This document shows positions 22,441 to 34,392 of a stretch of 64,000 nucleotides of DNA, piece by piece. This DNA is from Agapetus fuscipes (taxonomy: Eukaryota > Arthropoda > Insecta > Trichoptera > Glossosomatidae). The stretch spans positions 6,262,001 to 6,326,000 of the forward strand of contig OX637353.1 in NCBI GenBank assembly GCA_951799405.1, in the 5' to 3' direction. Numbering within the stretch: position 1 is the stretch's first letter; every line of letters begins with the position of its first letter. A program made the position numbers and the translations under genes. The notes under the pieces are model-generated. The model was given only the letters and a program-made list of their open reading frames with translations. It had not been told where the DNA came from and ran no database searches.

Positions 22441-24328
22441 CACGGGATTCAAAAGGTTCGTATAAATATCCAGCTATTTAATTTATTTTTATAATTGTAT
22501 CAAAAATATTTTTCTCTTGAACTAATATCTCACGATTAGATTTATTCAGAGTTAAGGTATTTGTAAGTGAGAGTGGACACTTCAAAATATTAAGTTTTTT
22601 TTTCTAGGGAATTCTATGAACTCTAGGTTGCTTGGGAAAATACAAGCTAGTATTGGTTATTGGTGGCCAAAGACCCCGTACACAAAGACCTGTAACGTTT
22701 GCCCGCCAAAAAAGAAATCAAATTTGTGCATTATCTGCTACTGAATGTCATTAGCAATTAACTTATTATTTCCGTATAGTTTATTTTTTTGTATACCTAC
22801 ACTTGAATGTAAAAGTGAGAATTCCCCACGCAAAAAAATATCGGCTACGAATCAAACGTGTTGTGAATAGCCTTTAAAAGATTTGATATTTTTTTTGCGT
22901 CTTCAATAAAGAAATATCTTATGTTTTTTTTCTAGTAAACACTAAAATAAATAAAAAATATCCCTTTCAGCTCTCACACTAGTGCCGTCACTGCTTTCAG
23001 TCACCCAACAGATAATCGCGATGAAATTTACCGATTATTTCTATCAAAATATTTGGAATCAATTTGTGTGCGCGTCCCGGCAATTAACTTGAAACCGTTT
23101 TGCCTAGAATTCAGGCGCGCGTGTATGGGAACATTTAAAGATAAAATTACCATAATGCGCGCAAAATATTTACAACTCTGATTCAATATAATTTTAGTTA
23201 TGTAATAATTAGGCGCTTATTTTCTAATCAGGGTGAACAGTGGGTAGTTTTTTGCATTGCAAGTTGCATTTATTGCTATGCACTCTCACACAGTCATTTT
23301 CATACAGAGTGGAAATATTGAATGAGATTAAAAGTGTGAAATATTAAATTCAATAGATATTTTCAAATTTAAAAATCATAACCATTGGTTGGTTTGAGTC
23401 ACGGTTTTTGCATATTTTTTTGACAGATTGAAAAAAAAACATTTTGTTCGATTTTGTGTACAAAGCATATTAATTTCATTTATCTTATTAGAGATACCAA
23501 AATGAGGAATAAAAACTTCAGAATAAAAATAACATGACCTTTATACATGTAACACACGTTTGTCTATAAAAAGATGGTTCATGTTACAGGGAAGACATGC
23601 TCGGAAACATTTTATTATTTTATTAACAAAGAGGTTGGCGTGTGTAAGCTGTTTACTTCTACAAATAAAGAGACTAAATCTTCGTCAACAAATAAGCTCG
23701 AGATGAGGTTTCTTCTGTCTTTAAAGAATAATTTTCTCATGATTTATGAAGGAGTTGACCTGAACATGCATTAAAAGAATAAATCGATCATGTTTTACAA
23801 TTTAAAATTTACATCATAGAATTCAAATCCAATCCATTCTTCAAAACGATGGCTCTGCAAAGCTATAGGAGCAGAAATCAGAGAATAATACTACGTTTTT
23901 TCACCTAAGTACAATGCAAAATGGTGGACGGCTGTAAATCAACGTCTGAAAATTTGTTAAAATTCTGGTAAAATATTTGAAATAAAAGCGATAAAAGGCG
24001 CTAATTATTTTTGCGGGGTGTGGGCGGTAAGGGCGGCGGTGGGGGGAGGCTCGGCTGCCAGCGATTGGATGGCGTTCGATCGCTCGGAAACATTTCCCTT
24101 CTCTAGTTCCGTTCACCAAATTGTTCAGAACGGAAGTTCATATCCGGCGCCGAGGAGCAATGGTGCGAGTCCACGACAAATTACGAAAAATAAACCAACC
24201 ATTTTAATAGTTACGTATTTCGTCTGACTCTAATGCTCGCCACGGTCCATTCATTCATTCATGCGTGACATTTCTGCATAAGCCGCGGTGGGCACACTGA
24301 CGAAAATACTGTTTTTTACACAATTTAT
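22441..24328. other. No gene recognised; GC-rich patch
   Basis: AT-rich DNA with a GC-rich, G-tract-bearing segment at about 24010-24165. A small open frame at 23574-23774 has no recognisable motif. Confidence 0.4.
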
Positions 24329-24442
24329 CCAGGGCTGGAAGTCTCATCCCCACCGTAATTCTTACCTACCGAATATCGGTAATACTTGTATGAAGACCGG
24401 TCAATCCAAGATGGCCGCAAGTGAACAGCTGATTTTACTAAT
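24329..24442 (+). mobile_element. Foldback MITE, single-arm copy
   Basis: It begins CCAGGGCTGGAAGTCTCATC and continues through ACCGAATATCGGTAAT to CAATCCAAGATGGCCGCAAG. This matches one arm and the loop of the 176-bp palindrome at 62842-63017. The second arm is absent. A partly similar GTGAACAGCTGAT block recurs near 24475. Confidence 0.7.
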
Positions 24443-24805
24443 ATATAATAGATCGCAGCAAAACATAGTGGCGTGTGAACAGCTGATACATTTTGTATGG
24501 TACAACGATCAGTTGTTTAGACGCCGCTATGTTACATTGCATTATATCTTCAAATAGATACGATAACAACTACCGACGCCCATTGAGCCTTCAGCGGGTG
24601 AGACGTGCTAAACTGAGTGGACCGATTTTATAGAAAACTAAGGTGAAATTACTTTGTCTTTCCGTGGGATTTTCTTCGAAGACTATTGTGGTAATATTTA
24701 TGTATTTGTACCTTTTAAAGGCACACGCACCTTTGAAGTGAAACCCATTGAATTACAATTAACGGAATAAAATTCTCTCAAAAAGTTTCTCAAATTCAAT
24801 CGATT

Positions 24806-25130
24806 GGTCCGTAGTTCAGTGGTTACACTTTGGACAATGAATCGAGGGTTGTGGGTTCGAATCCCGGCGGAGCACAAAAAATATATCATTTATATTTTCA
24901 AATTTGCTCTTCGCTGGGTTGAGAGCAAGAGTTCGATCTCAAGGTTTACTCAGCCTTCACAAGTAATGAGAACCAGCCCCCCCGGGAGCTGGAAAAACCC
25001 CACTTGAAACTGAAAGGAGTTGGTGTGAGGCCGGCCCCTTACCCTTAAAAATAAAAAGGTCCCGAATCGCCACATGCGACCCCTTCGGGGATAACGCAAG
25101 CAAGAAGTTACACTATATGCGTTGCGTTTT
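24806..25130 (+). mobile_element. Chimeric SINE: SINE-A head joined to SINE-B body
   Basis: The head has SINE-A A box (GTAGTTCAGTGGTTAC), B box (GGGTTCGAATCCCGGCGGAG) and the following GCTCTTCGCTGGG. From about 24938 the sequence switches to the SINE-B body: AAGGTTTACTCAGCCTTCAC, GGAGTTGGTGTGAGGCCGGC and CCCCTTCGGGGATAACGC, with the ACTATATGCGTTGCG tail. Confidence 0.85.
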
Positions 25131-25860
25131 ATAAAAGAACGTTTAAAATAATTATTCCCTCAGAAATCCTTTCCCATCTCTTTAAATAGCTACAAGAAAA
25201 ATTGTTTGTGAATTCCTTCCATGTCTTGCTACGAGTAAGAATAAGAAAATTCATAACGAAAATAACTTCATAGGAAAGCAATCGGAGAAATTTCTTCCAC
25301 GATTTTGTTAATCTTTTAAAAATAACCTTATGAAAATAAGAATATTATAACGTAATAAACATGTGTTTGTACCGCTAAAAAAACAGAAATAGATGCGAAT
25401 CCATAAAAATGACGCGAATGAATGATCGTCCGTGGCGGCTCTAAAATATGATGGGCTGAATGGATGAAAAAACGTGGTAGCTTAAACAGAGGTCATTAAA
25501 ATCAGAACGGTCCAGTCGCCTTAGTAAAATGATAGTTCACCCATTACATGCACAAAATAATAAATCCAAATTTACATATGGATGTAACCTTTGAATATAT
25601 ATTTTTATGTCATAAAATTCACTCTAACTAGTAATTTGTATTAGAATTTGAATTTTTGACAAAGTTGTCGGTAACAAAGCTTTTCTGTTTTCTATGTTAC
25701 ACTCTTCTCAACTTTTCGTACCACTTTTTGTTCAAGATTATTTTGCTGTTGTCAGAAGTACAACAAAAAAATTCGATGATGTTTCAATGTTAAACCTTTT
25801 TAAAAAATATAATAGAGCTAATTTATTAAATTCCTTATTTATCTACCTATGTTAAGTTTT
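25131..25860. other. No gene recognised
   Basis: AT-rich sequence with stops in all frames and no repeat that I can match within the window. Confidence 0.4.
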
Positions 25861-25861
25861 A

Positions 25862-26109
25862 TTCTAAATCTAAATCTAAATCTAAGCCGCAAAGATATGT
25901 ATCATTTGAGATTCATATTAAATGCATTCCCACAAGCAGACACGCATAATTTCGCGCTCACACATGCCGCATGTGGACCTACAATATAAAAAAACCCAAT
26001 CTCAAATGAACATAAGCCCTGCAACTCTTGCCGACCTTCCCTGAAACAGGGGTGACATTGGCAAAGTGAACCATTTTTACAGTATGGGTGTTCAACCTCA
26101 TACCAACCT
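25862..26109 (-). repeat. Rep-250 short repeat, copy 5
   Basis: Read on the minus strand it runs from GGTTGGTATGAGGTTGAACA through GGTTCACTTTGCCAATGTCA to a tail of repeated TTTAGA-like units (CTAAAT repeats on the plus strand). Confidence 0.82.
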
Positions 26110-26975
26110 ACTATTATCTATAATACCATATCATCCGAAATTCACATTCACTTAAGTATGGGAAGTAAAACAATAAAGGGAATAAAAACTTAGTTTTTTT
26201 TGGGAAATGAAAGATGAAAGATTTCAATTACCACATAATTTTTATTTCGTCACCCAGGATCAGGCGGCGGTGGGTGGATGAAAAAAAAATGGCAAAAACG
26301 AAAAAAAAGTGAATAATTTTCTCGTGAAAATATAATTATGATTTCGCATTGAGGGTAGGTGGGCGGGAGTGGGGGGGGGAAGGGTGCGGGGAGCTGCCTC
26401 TCTCGGAAATAGAAATTACCGCCCAATCTCGCTCGGGGTGCGCCGCTAGAGGGGTGCGCACCCCGAATTTCATAGACAAAATGTTTATATTTCTCATTTT
26501 GGTTGAGTTTAGAATATTTTAGATTTCGTATTTTTTTTAATCTGGATAACTATTTTGTGACTTTAATGTTTTTTTTTATAAATCTGATTAGTTTTGGAAA
26601 ATAATAATATAAAGTGTTATTCACAAAACATTATTTTGATCCATAGCTCATCCATCCCTGGATTATCATATTTTTAAACGGAAAATTTTGCTTAGTTGGA
26701 GTATGAGCCATAGATTCGTTGTGTGTGAATAGAACTAATACTATTCTATTTATTTAGACGATTTATTTTTCATTTCTAATTTTGTTTGATACTGAAATTT
26801 CTTCTTGTAAATCTGTATTGAGACTTGTATTGTTATTTAAAAAAATAAGTACAAAATAAAACGAATGATTAAAGGTGGTCATTTTCTGTAAAATATAGAA
26901 CAAAGGACTAAATGTTTATTGAACAGAGGCTTTCCCAACAATTTTTCGAAAATGTCATTATCTCCTGACATATAC
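26110..26975. other. No gene; G-rich patch and hairpin
   Basis: Around 26345-26465 the strand is strongly G-rich, with runs of three to nine Gs. A perfect 10-bp inverted repeat (CGGGGTGCGC at 26434 and its complement ending at 26465) closes a 12-base loop. The rest is AT-rich and unassigned. Confidence 0.5.
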
Positions 26976-27088
26976 TATATTTTAAAGAATGAAAAAAAAC
27001 GGATTTTACTGACCGTGCAAAAGAGAAGAACGATTTTCTCTACGTTTCGTCGGAGTCATATCCGACGTCCTCAGGAGACATGTGTCCT

Positions 27089-27496
27089 TTATAAGGAGGA
27101 ACCACGAACTGTTGAATTGTTGTTATTAGATCGAGGCCGAAGGTTGTAGGTATTTTTAGTAACCTTCGGAGATACATCCATAGATGTCGCTCTAGCTCCA
27201 GTTGTACAGAAGGACGATATTATGTCTTCTTGTGAAATCGTCCGATTAATGAAAGGGTAGATCATTGAAGTTAGTACTGGCCTCCATATACTTAAAAGCT
27301 TGTAGCTATCATCTCTTTTGAAGTTGGGGTGCCTGTGTATTTCAATTGCTTCCTTCACAAGTCGGGGGATGAGAAATCTTTCTTTAGATAGAATCTTTGT
27401 TTTATCAAATCTGATAAGATGATTCACCCCTTTCTGCGAATGTTCGAAATGTGCGAAAAAGGAAGCAATTGAAATACACAGGCACCCCAACTTCAA
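27089..27496 (-). CDS. Penelope-like element, C-terminal (GIY-YIG side) fragment
   Basis: The 135-residue frame contains IRFDKTKILSKERFLIPRLV, then KEAIEIHRHPNFKRDDSYKL and a final WRPVL. This is the usual end of the GIY-YIG endonuclease region in arthropod Penelope-like proteins. It stops near 27089. The catalytic GIY and YIG motifs lie upstream and are absent. The same C-terminus is encoded again on the plus strand at about 27462-27725 and in the second tandem unit. The first ~15 residues come from the opposite arm read in reverse. Not a functional gene. Confidence 0.72.
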   Translation of the reverse strand: MKLGCLCISIASFFAHFEHSQKGVNHLIRFDKTKILSKERFLIPRLVKEAIEIHRHPNFKRDDSYKLLSIWRPVLTSMIYPFINRTISQEDIISSFCTTGARATSMDVSPKVTKNTYNLRPRSNNNNSTVRGSSL

Positions 27497-28772
27497 CAGA
27501 GATGATAGCTACAAGCTTTCAAGTATATGGAGGCCAGTACTAACTTTAATGATCCACCCTTTCATTAATCGGACGATTTCACAAGAAGACATAATATCGT
27601 CCTTCTGTACAACTGGAGCTAGAGCGACATCTATGGATGTATCTCCGAAGGTTACTAAAAATACCTACAACCTTTGGCCTCGATCTAATAACAACAATTC
27701 AACAGTTCGTGGTTCCTCCTTATAAAGGACACACGTCTCCTGAGGACGTCGGATATGACTCCGACGAAACGTAGAGAAAATCGTTCTTCTCTTTTGCACG
27801 GTCAGTAAAATCCGTTTTTTTTCATTCTTTAAAATGTCTAACGACCGTAATCATAATTTAAAATCTTTAATATACTATATTATTTATATTGATTGAAATA
27901 GAAAAAAAAAATCTGACCACCGTGTCTACAATTGTGTTGTTATAACTTAAAGGTTTGTTAATACCTACCCATTTTGTATGTAAGCTTAAATAGGCACCAC
28001 GGAAAAATATTTATTAACTGTTTAAATACCTACCGTACTGAAGATGTGATCAGAAACAATGTTCACCTACAATTATGTACTTGTATAGTTCATATTTTTG
28101 TTAGAAAAAAACAACTTGACTTGAAATACACAGGCACCCCAACTTCGACAGAGATGATAGCTACAAGCTTTCAAGTATATGGAGGCCAGTACTAACTTTA
28201 ATGATCCACCCTTTCATTAATCGGACGATTTCACAAGAAGACATAATATCGTCCTTCTGTACAACTGGAGCTAGAGCGACATCTATGGATGTATCTCCGA
28301 AGGTTACTAAAAATACCTACAACCTTTGGCCTCGATCTAATAACAACAATTCAACAGTTCGTGGTTCCTCCTTATAAAGGACACACGTCTCCTGAGGACG
28401 TCGGATATGACTCCGACGAAACGTAGAGAAAATCGTTCTTCTCTTTTGCACGGTCAGTAAAATCCGTTTTTTTTCATTCTTTAAAATGTCTAACGACCGT
28501 AATCATAATTTAAAATCTTTAATATACTATATTATTTATATTGATTGAAATAGAAAAAAAAAATCTGACCACCGTGTCTACAATTGTGTTGTTATAACTT
28601 AAAGGTTTGTTAATACCTACCCATTTTGTATGTAAGCTTAAATAGGCACCACGGAAAAATATTTATTAACTGTTTAAATACCTACCGTACTGAAGATGTG
28701 ATCAGAAACAATGTTCACCTACAATTATGTACTTGTATAGTTCATATTTTTGTTAGAAAAAAACAACTTGAC
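27469..28772 (+). repeat. Recent tandem duplication of a 652-bp unit
   Basis: Units at 27469-28120 and 28121-28772 are almost identical; CTTCAACAG versus CTTCGACAG is one of very few differences. Each unit holds about 365 bases of Penelope-like sequence plus about 287 bases of flanking AT-rich DNA, both ending in AACAACTTGAC. It therefore post-dates the fold-back event. Confidence 0.9.
27736..27775 (+). other. Hammerhead-like hairpin in the Penelope-like end
   Basis: CTGAGGACGTCGG, a short loop and CCGACGAAACG form a 5-bp stem flanked by CUGANGA and GAAA, the two core boxes of hammerhead ribozymes, which are known in Penelope-like elements. Further copies lie at 28388-28427 and, inverted, around 27043-27082. 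I could not find a convincing stem I, so activity is unproven. Confidence 0.45.
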
Positions 28773-29905
28773 TAAGATATTCAAGTCATTTCAGAAGCGT
28801 TTTGTACAAATATAAAACTGTAGTGTTTTTGGGTTTGGAAAGTCTCTAAATTAAAACATACAGGTCTTCTTTTAGGATCTTTATTTTCACTTAATTTGTT
28901 TTTACAATTCATATTTATTTTTAACACTTTTAGCAACTCAAATTTATTTTCACAGTTCAGCACCGCACACACTCTTCAATCAAAGGCGACTATCTAACTG
29001 CCTTGCCGTATCCAATTTTGCTCCTTATACGATATACTGCAGTGACAGAAGTCTCTAGGGGCTAATTTGCCAGCCAAACTCTCTAACGTTCTACCAACTT
29101 CAAGAGTACAAAAGGATCATTTAGTGTCTAGATTTCTTAAGCCTATAATTATTGCTACCTACGATGTACACCTATATTAATCTACTATTAACATAACAAT
29201 ACATTTATTTAATTTCAATTCCATTAAAAATACGATTATGCATGTAATAAAAAATGCCTTACAAATCTTTCCAAACAATTTCATGTAAATTCACATAATC
29301 TTTCATTACTAGGGATGACCTCACGTGTAATCTGTGCGGGTAAATGAACTAGTTCAGCTAGGGATGTGCCTGCAGGTGATGAAGTGATATCGATTATTCG
29401 AGATTTCATCACGCTCCGATTGTTATTAACTGAAATGACGGATTGCGGTTTCTAGAGATTAATTAGTTTCAATAAACGTGGATTTGCGTGCTGTGAGGCT
29501 GGCGCTGGACCACAAATAATTTGTGCAGCGTGACCTACTTTACCATCGTCATCATTATCATCATTATCATCACCCTCAATGTCATCATCAGTATCGTTAT
29601 TCATGTTGTGAAATAATAATTGCAGAATGAAACGCAAAAACCTACAATATTTTCGATGACAATAAAACGTGAAACTATTAAATGATCGATCGTCGATTTT
29701 AAATGCATAAATAGCATTATGTCGATGTTGTTAATTTATTGCGCTACTTTTTACCACTTTATACCCAAAATAGGTATAAAACATAAGCTCCCTGTCTCCC
29801 CCTTTCCTGTCGATTGCGTACATCGAAAATGGATCAAAAACACGTCAGCACTCCTAGTGAGTGATTTAATTTTCCATACATTTTCATTTTACGCAATCGA
29901 GATAG
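28773..29905. other. No gene; ATC-rich microsatellite
   Basis: AT-rich DNA. An imperfect CAT/ATC trinucleotide repeat lies at about 29543-29600 and produces an aspartate-rich minus-strand frame that is not a gene. Confidence 0.5.
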
Positions 29906-30225
29906 TCCGGTCATAGCTCAGGTGGTCAAGGGTTGCATTTCAAGCCGAAAGCTCGGGTTCGAATCCCACCGAGGGTGTCAGAAATGATTTCCCGTTTCGG
30001 TGTTTATTTCAAACCCCAAAATAAAATACCGGCAAGGTTTACTCAGCCTTCACAAGAAATGAGTACCAGCACTCTCGGGAGCTGGGAAACCTCCACTTCA
30101 ACTGAAGTGGTTGGTGTAAGGCCGGCCCCCTTACCTGTAAAAATAAATAAGTTCAACTCGCCACATGCGAACCCTTCGGGGATAACGCGGCAAGAAGTTA
30201 CACTATATGTGTAGCTTAGTTGCAT
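29906..30225 (+). mobile_element. SINE-B (tRNA-derived), full-length copy
   Basis: The head has A box (CATAGCTCAGGTGGTCAAGG) and B box (GGGTTCGAATCCCACCGAGG). The body includes TTTCGGTGTTTATTTCAAAC, AAGGTTTACTCAGCCTTCAC, a perfect CCACTTCAACTGAAGTGG hairpin, and ends CACATGCGAACCCTTCGGGG plus an ACTATATGTGTAGC tail. Other copies lie at 44745 and 61481. Confidence 0.88.
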
Positions 30226-30251
30226 TTTTTTTTTGCGTTTTTTAGATGAAA

Positions 30252-30517
30252 TTCCTTGACTGATTGATAGGTTGGTATGAGGTTGACCACCCATACTGAA
30301 AAAATGTTTCACTTTGCCAATGTCACCCCTGTTTCGACAAGAAGGAAGGTCGACAAGAGTTGTAGGGCTTATGTTCATTTGAGATTGGGTTTTTTATACT
30401 GTAGGTCCACATGCGGCATGTGTGAGCGTGAATTTATGCGTGTCCTTGTAGGAATACATTTAATATGAATCTCAAATGATACATGTCTTTGCAGCTTAGA
30501 TTTAGATTTAGATTTAG
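30252..30517 (+). repeat. Rep-250 short repeat, copy 6
   Basis: It starts TTCCTTGACTGATTGATAGG, contains CACTTTGCCAATGTCACCCC and ends in three TTTAGA units. It carries a small internal duplication at AAGAAGGAAGGTCGAC. Confidence 0.82.
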
Positions 30518-33500
30518 AGAGGAATTTACGCAATGCTTTATAATTTTTTTTTTTTCTACAATCATGTAGTATTTGGGTTTGTACAGTGTTGAATAGCGTC
30601 GAGTTAGTAAGCAAAAAGAAAAAAAAACATGGTTTATTTTTACAAACATTTGAAATACGTAAAAGTTATTTTGTGGTTTTATTTTATTTCGTTGATAAAA
30701 ATGTATCGATTTTCATTAAACCTCAATTTTAGCTTTAGGAAATACAGAGTACTTTTTAATTTACATAATTTTTCTTGTAAGAAGATTTTTCCATTCTTCA
30801 ATGATGACAGCTCCTTTTTTCAGTTTTTTTTTTGAGATTTTGGTTTTCTTTTTTGAGATGTTTGGTTGTTGAATCTACGCCCCCCACATTTTACAGGTTT
30901 CGTCGACAACGAACCTGTTTGTATTACACGGCTCGGCTGCCGCGAAACCCGTGACGTGTGAGGATAACCCCAACTGGTCTCCAAATGTCCTGATTATCTT
31001 CATTGCAGGCCCCTCTTGAAGAATCAGGTCCCACAAGTTGATTGTCAGATTCTTGATATGAAGAAGTAAAGGTTAATGGACTTCGAAGTAGGTTGTTTAT
31101 CTGGAAATTGGTTAGAATAGAAAATGAAGACAGCCTGTTTTTTGTTTGATTAAATATATATCTAAGATGTTTGTGGTAAAAATTTTATTGTAAGAAAAAT
31201 ATTGCGTTGTTTAAAAGTGGAATATTTGTATATAGTTATGAAAATGTTAATTTAAGATTTGATAATTAATTTAAATTGTACAGAATTGTGAAAGATGTGT
31301 TAAGTGTAAATGCATTTGGATACTACCTACGGTAAAGAAAAAAAATGCAGAGGAACAATATATAGTTTAGAGGGCTCTTGAGGTGTGATACACACGAAAA
31401 CAGCGCTCACTAAATAAATAATGCTAATATTATTATTTTTATTATAAACTGATTTCAAAAAATCAAAATGAATAGTTTATGGTGTAAAGGTCTGCTTACA
31501 TGTGAAAATAATTACAAAAGTTCTACACGAAAAGGTTCAACGTCTGGATGTGAGAAGTGGGATACTAAAAATGTGCATGCTAGATATGGAGACAGATAGG
31601 GGGCTAAAAAAAGTCCATGGTTCTTCATGCAAGCAAATAGTTTTCTTTCCTTGAAAAATCTTGAAAACTGTCTTGGGTTAGCGAAGCCTTGTACACCACT
31701 ATGAGCGAGAGCCCGCAAAGGCAATGTCATTTATTTTCACTTACAACGAGAAAATATAATATGTGTGCCAGCCCCCATGTCATTTTTCTTATTCCATTTA
31801 AGGGCTCCCTGTTTTTATTTATTATATTCTTTTATGAAAAAAACTTTGCAGGTCCGTCTTTGTGAAAAATCTGGCACACAAAAATTGGGGCGACATTTTT
31901 TTTTACGAATTCGGATGTGTGAAAAGATGAACGCTGTAGGCAACAGAAAGTTCAGCAATAGGAAAACAACAAGTGAAATTATAATGGATGTTCTACAAGT
32001 GTGTTATAACTTATTTATACACAAAACGGAACATCATTTTTCATTTCTTCCTCAATACCAAAAAAATATATATTAAAGCGAAAAAAATCGGTGGTAGAAT
32101 CTTTAATTATAAACCAAACAATTGAACAATTCTAGTTACATAAAAAAGTAAGTTTTTTTTAAACATTATAAACCGGACAAACTCTTTGATTTTTCTCTCG
32201 GTGCAGAGTGAACGGAACTTTATAAAAATAATACATCTGACATCAGCTAATTCTGTCACTGACTTTTGTGACAGTCTTTGTAGATTTTCTGTTTAAATTT
32301 CTTGAACGCTTTATGAAAATCAATAACAAGAATCACACTTGTCATGCACTACCTTCTTGTGTATAAATTTAATACACCCATACCTGGATCGCAGCACTGG
32401 CTTGTCAGGTATTGTAAATTTTCAAGCTTGTTGTCTTTGCGCGGCTGAACCGGCGCCGGTCTGAAGGCTTCAGCGTCCGACTACAATGTTCCTTTCCGGC
32501 CTTATCTCGCGACGCCTCATTCATTTACACGCCGACACCAAAACGGACGCCGCACCGCATCTGCTGTGCTTTACAATCGGACGCTTCTCCCATTGTCGCC
32601 GAAGGTTTTGTGTATTGAATGTCTGAATCGAAAGTGAAATAATGCATGTTTACGTCTTGTCCCGCCATTATGGTGGCGGGCCTCCGTTTGGAAATTTAAT
32701 TAAAACTTCTGCCTCGCCGTGAAATGGAAAAGCTTTTAGCTGTTGCAATTATTTGATCGTGTAAATTTCAATCCGAAAATATGGATGTTTCTAGTATGCT
32801 TCATAAACGAACTATGAATATAATAACTTATTAAGTAAAGACAAAAGTTCAATCATTTTTATAACATTTAAAACAACTTTAAAAACCTGCTTAAATTTTT
32901 ATTCAAACTTATAAAAAGCAGACAGGAACATCGGCTTTATGCCTAATTTTTTTTTAAAACTTTATCAGAATTATAAATGTTTTTTGTATTTATAGATCAG
33001 GTAATAAAAAATTCAGTGGCTGAAATTAGTCACAAAATTTTACTAAACCTTTTATAAATGTGGACTTTATTTTTTTCTGTACATCGGAAACAGATAATTT
33101 TTTTTCGGTGGGATTGAATAAGACAAACAGTGCTATGGAGTGTTCTCGTATGTAGAGAGGCAGCAACGTGTGTGATGTTTTGGTACACTTTCACATTGCC
33201 GCTTGTTTTGAGCCATTACGCCTAATCTGTAGAGAGGGAAATAGATTTCCTGATTCACGCACAGATTCGCGCCCATAAATTGCTCGGGCTGGATTCAAAT
33301 CACGTCTGTGCTCGCCTCTTAGAGGGAGACGAGACATACAAAACTCGGCGGTGAGACAGAGATGAACATGCATGGTAAACTTGATGCGTGTCGGCGTAGA
33401 GATGTGCGTAGAAGCGATTATTTGTAATATTTAGAGATTATCTTATTTTGTTCCTGTATTTAAAAAAAAACAACCTCCTAATGAATTATTTGTTAAATAT

Positions 33501-34392
33501 CTCTAATTTATTCTGAACTATTAAAAAAACATCTTTCTGTTTTTGCATAGAATTAAGATTTCGATTAATGAATACTAGGAATTCAAAGCGCATTCTTCCA
33601 AATTATAAAAAGGAGTAATTAAGTTGCATTTTATAAATATTTTCCGGCAATTTGTTTCCACCAGTATAATAAAGAATAATTTTATTTTACAATACATATT
33701 CAGAAAGGTCGTTAGAAAATAATTTCACCGTCATAGAAAACTTAAATCGACTTTTTTTTAAATTTTACAACGGAAACCAACAATGTGTGTTATGTTTGAA
33801 TCTATTAATTTCCATTCAAAATAATGGTCGAAAATTGTAGTTTTTGATGAAATTTGTCGGTACAGATAAGACAGTACAAATAAAAAGAAAATAGGATTTT
33901 CTTATTTTTCATTACGTTTTCTTCTTTTTCCCATATCAACAAACAACAACAGCTGTAATTTTTTTTTTTTTTTTAATTAAAACCTGTGAAACTGATAATA
34001 AATTAAATTAAATGTAAAGTTTGTTTAACCAACGATATTTAGAGAGTGCGGGCACCAAAAACAAACATTCGCACATTTTATGAAATATCTGATACTTTTC
34101 TCGCAATGACATTGAACTCTCTCCATCCCTACGCTAGTGTTGGTCCACGGAGTACGCAGGGAGGGGAGGGGAGAGTTTTTGGAAATCATATTCCAGTACC
34201 CTCAGAATGTTCGCGCGCGTTCTATTGAGTTACCCCTCAAGCTCCGCCATGATTGAATTTAATACGTTTTCGCGCGCTTTCTCAGCCGACGACGCCGCGC
34301 AAACATTTGGCGGGAAATTCAGCGTCGCATTACGTACACCGCTATTTGAATTTTCAAGATAAATATAAAAAATACCTACCTACCTATCAACT
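30518..34392. other. Mostly unassigned AT-rich DNA with GC-rich islands
   Basis: A SINE-A 3' fragment lies at 31366-31435 (GGGCTCTTGAGGTGTG and AACAGCGCTCACTAAATA). A CpG-rich segment lies at 32435-32710 and holds the inverted pair CCCGCCA/TGGCGGG at 32661-32680. Another GC-rich patch lies at 34130-34330. Minus-strand frames at 31512-31730 and 33191-33373 show no known domain. Confidence 0.45.

Larger units (their letters stand above)
26979..27834. mobile_element. Penelope-like element end folded into a large inverted repeat
   Basis: Arms at 26979-27355 and 27459-27834 are near-perfect inverted copies around a 103-base loop. Both arms encode the end of a Penelope-like protein and the 3' non-coding part with a conserved hairpin. 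Penelope-like elements are known for tandem and partly inverted copies, which this structure matches. The reverse transcriptase is not present. Confidence 0.8.

Noticed and set aside
31512..31730. Minus-strand frame of 72 codons (LRALAHSGVQGF)
   Set aside because: No recognisable domain, no splice signals, and a mixed-composition context; I could not support a gene.
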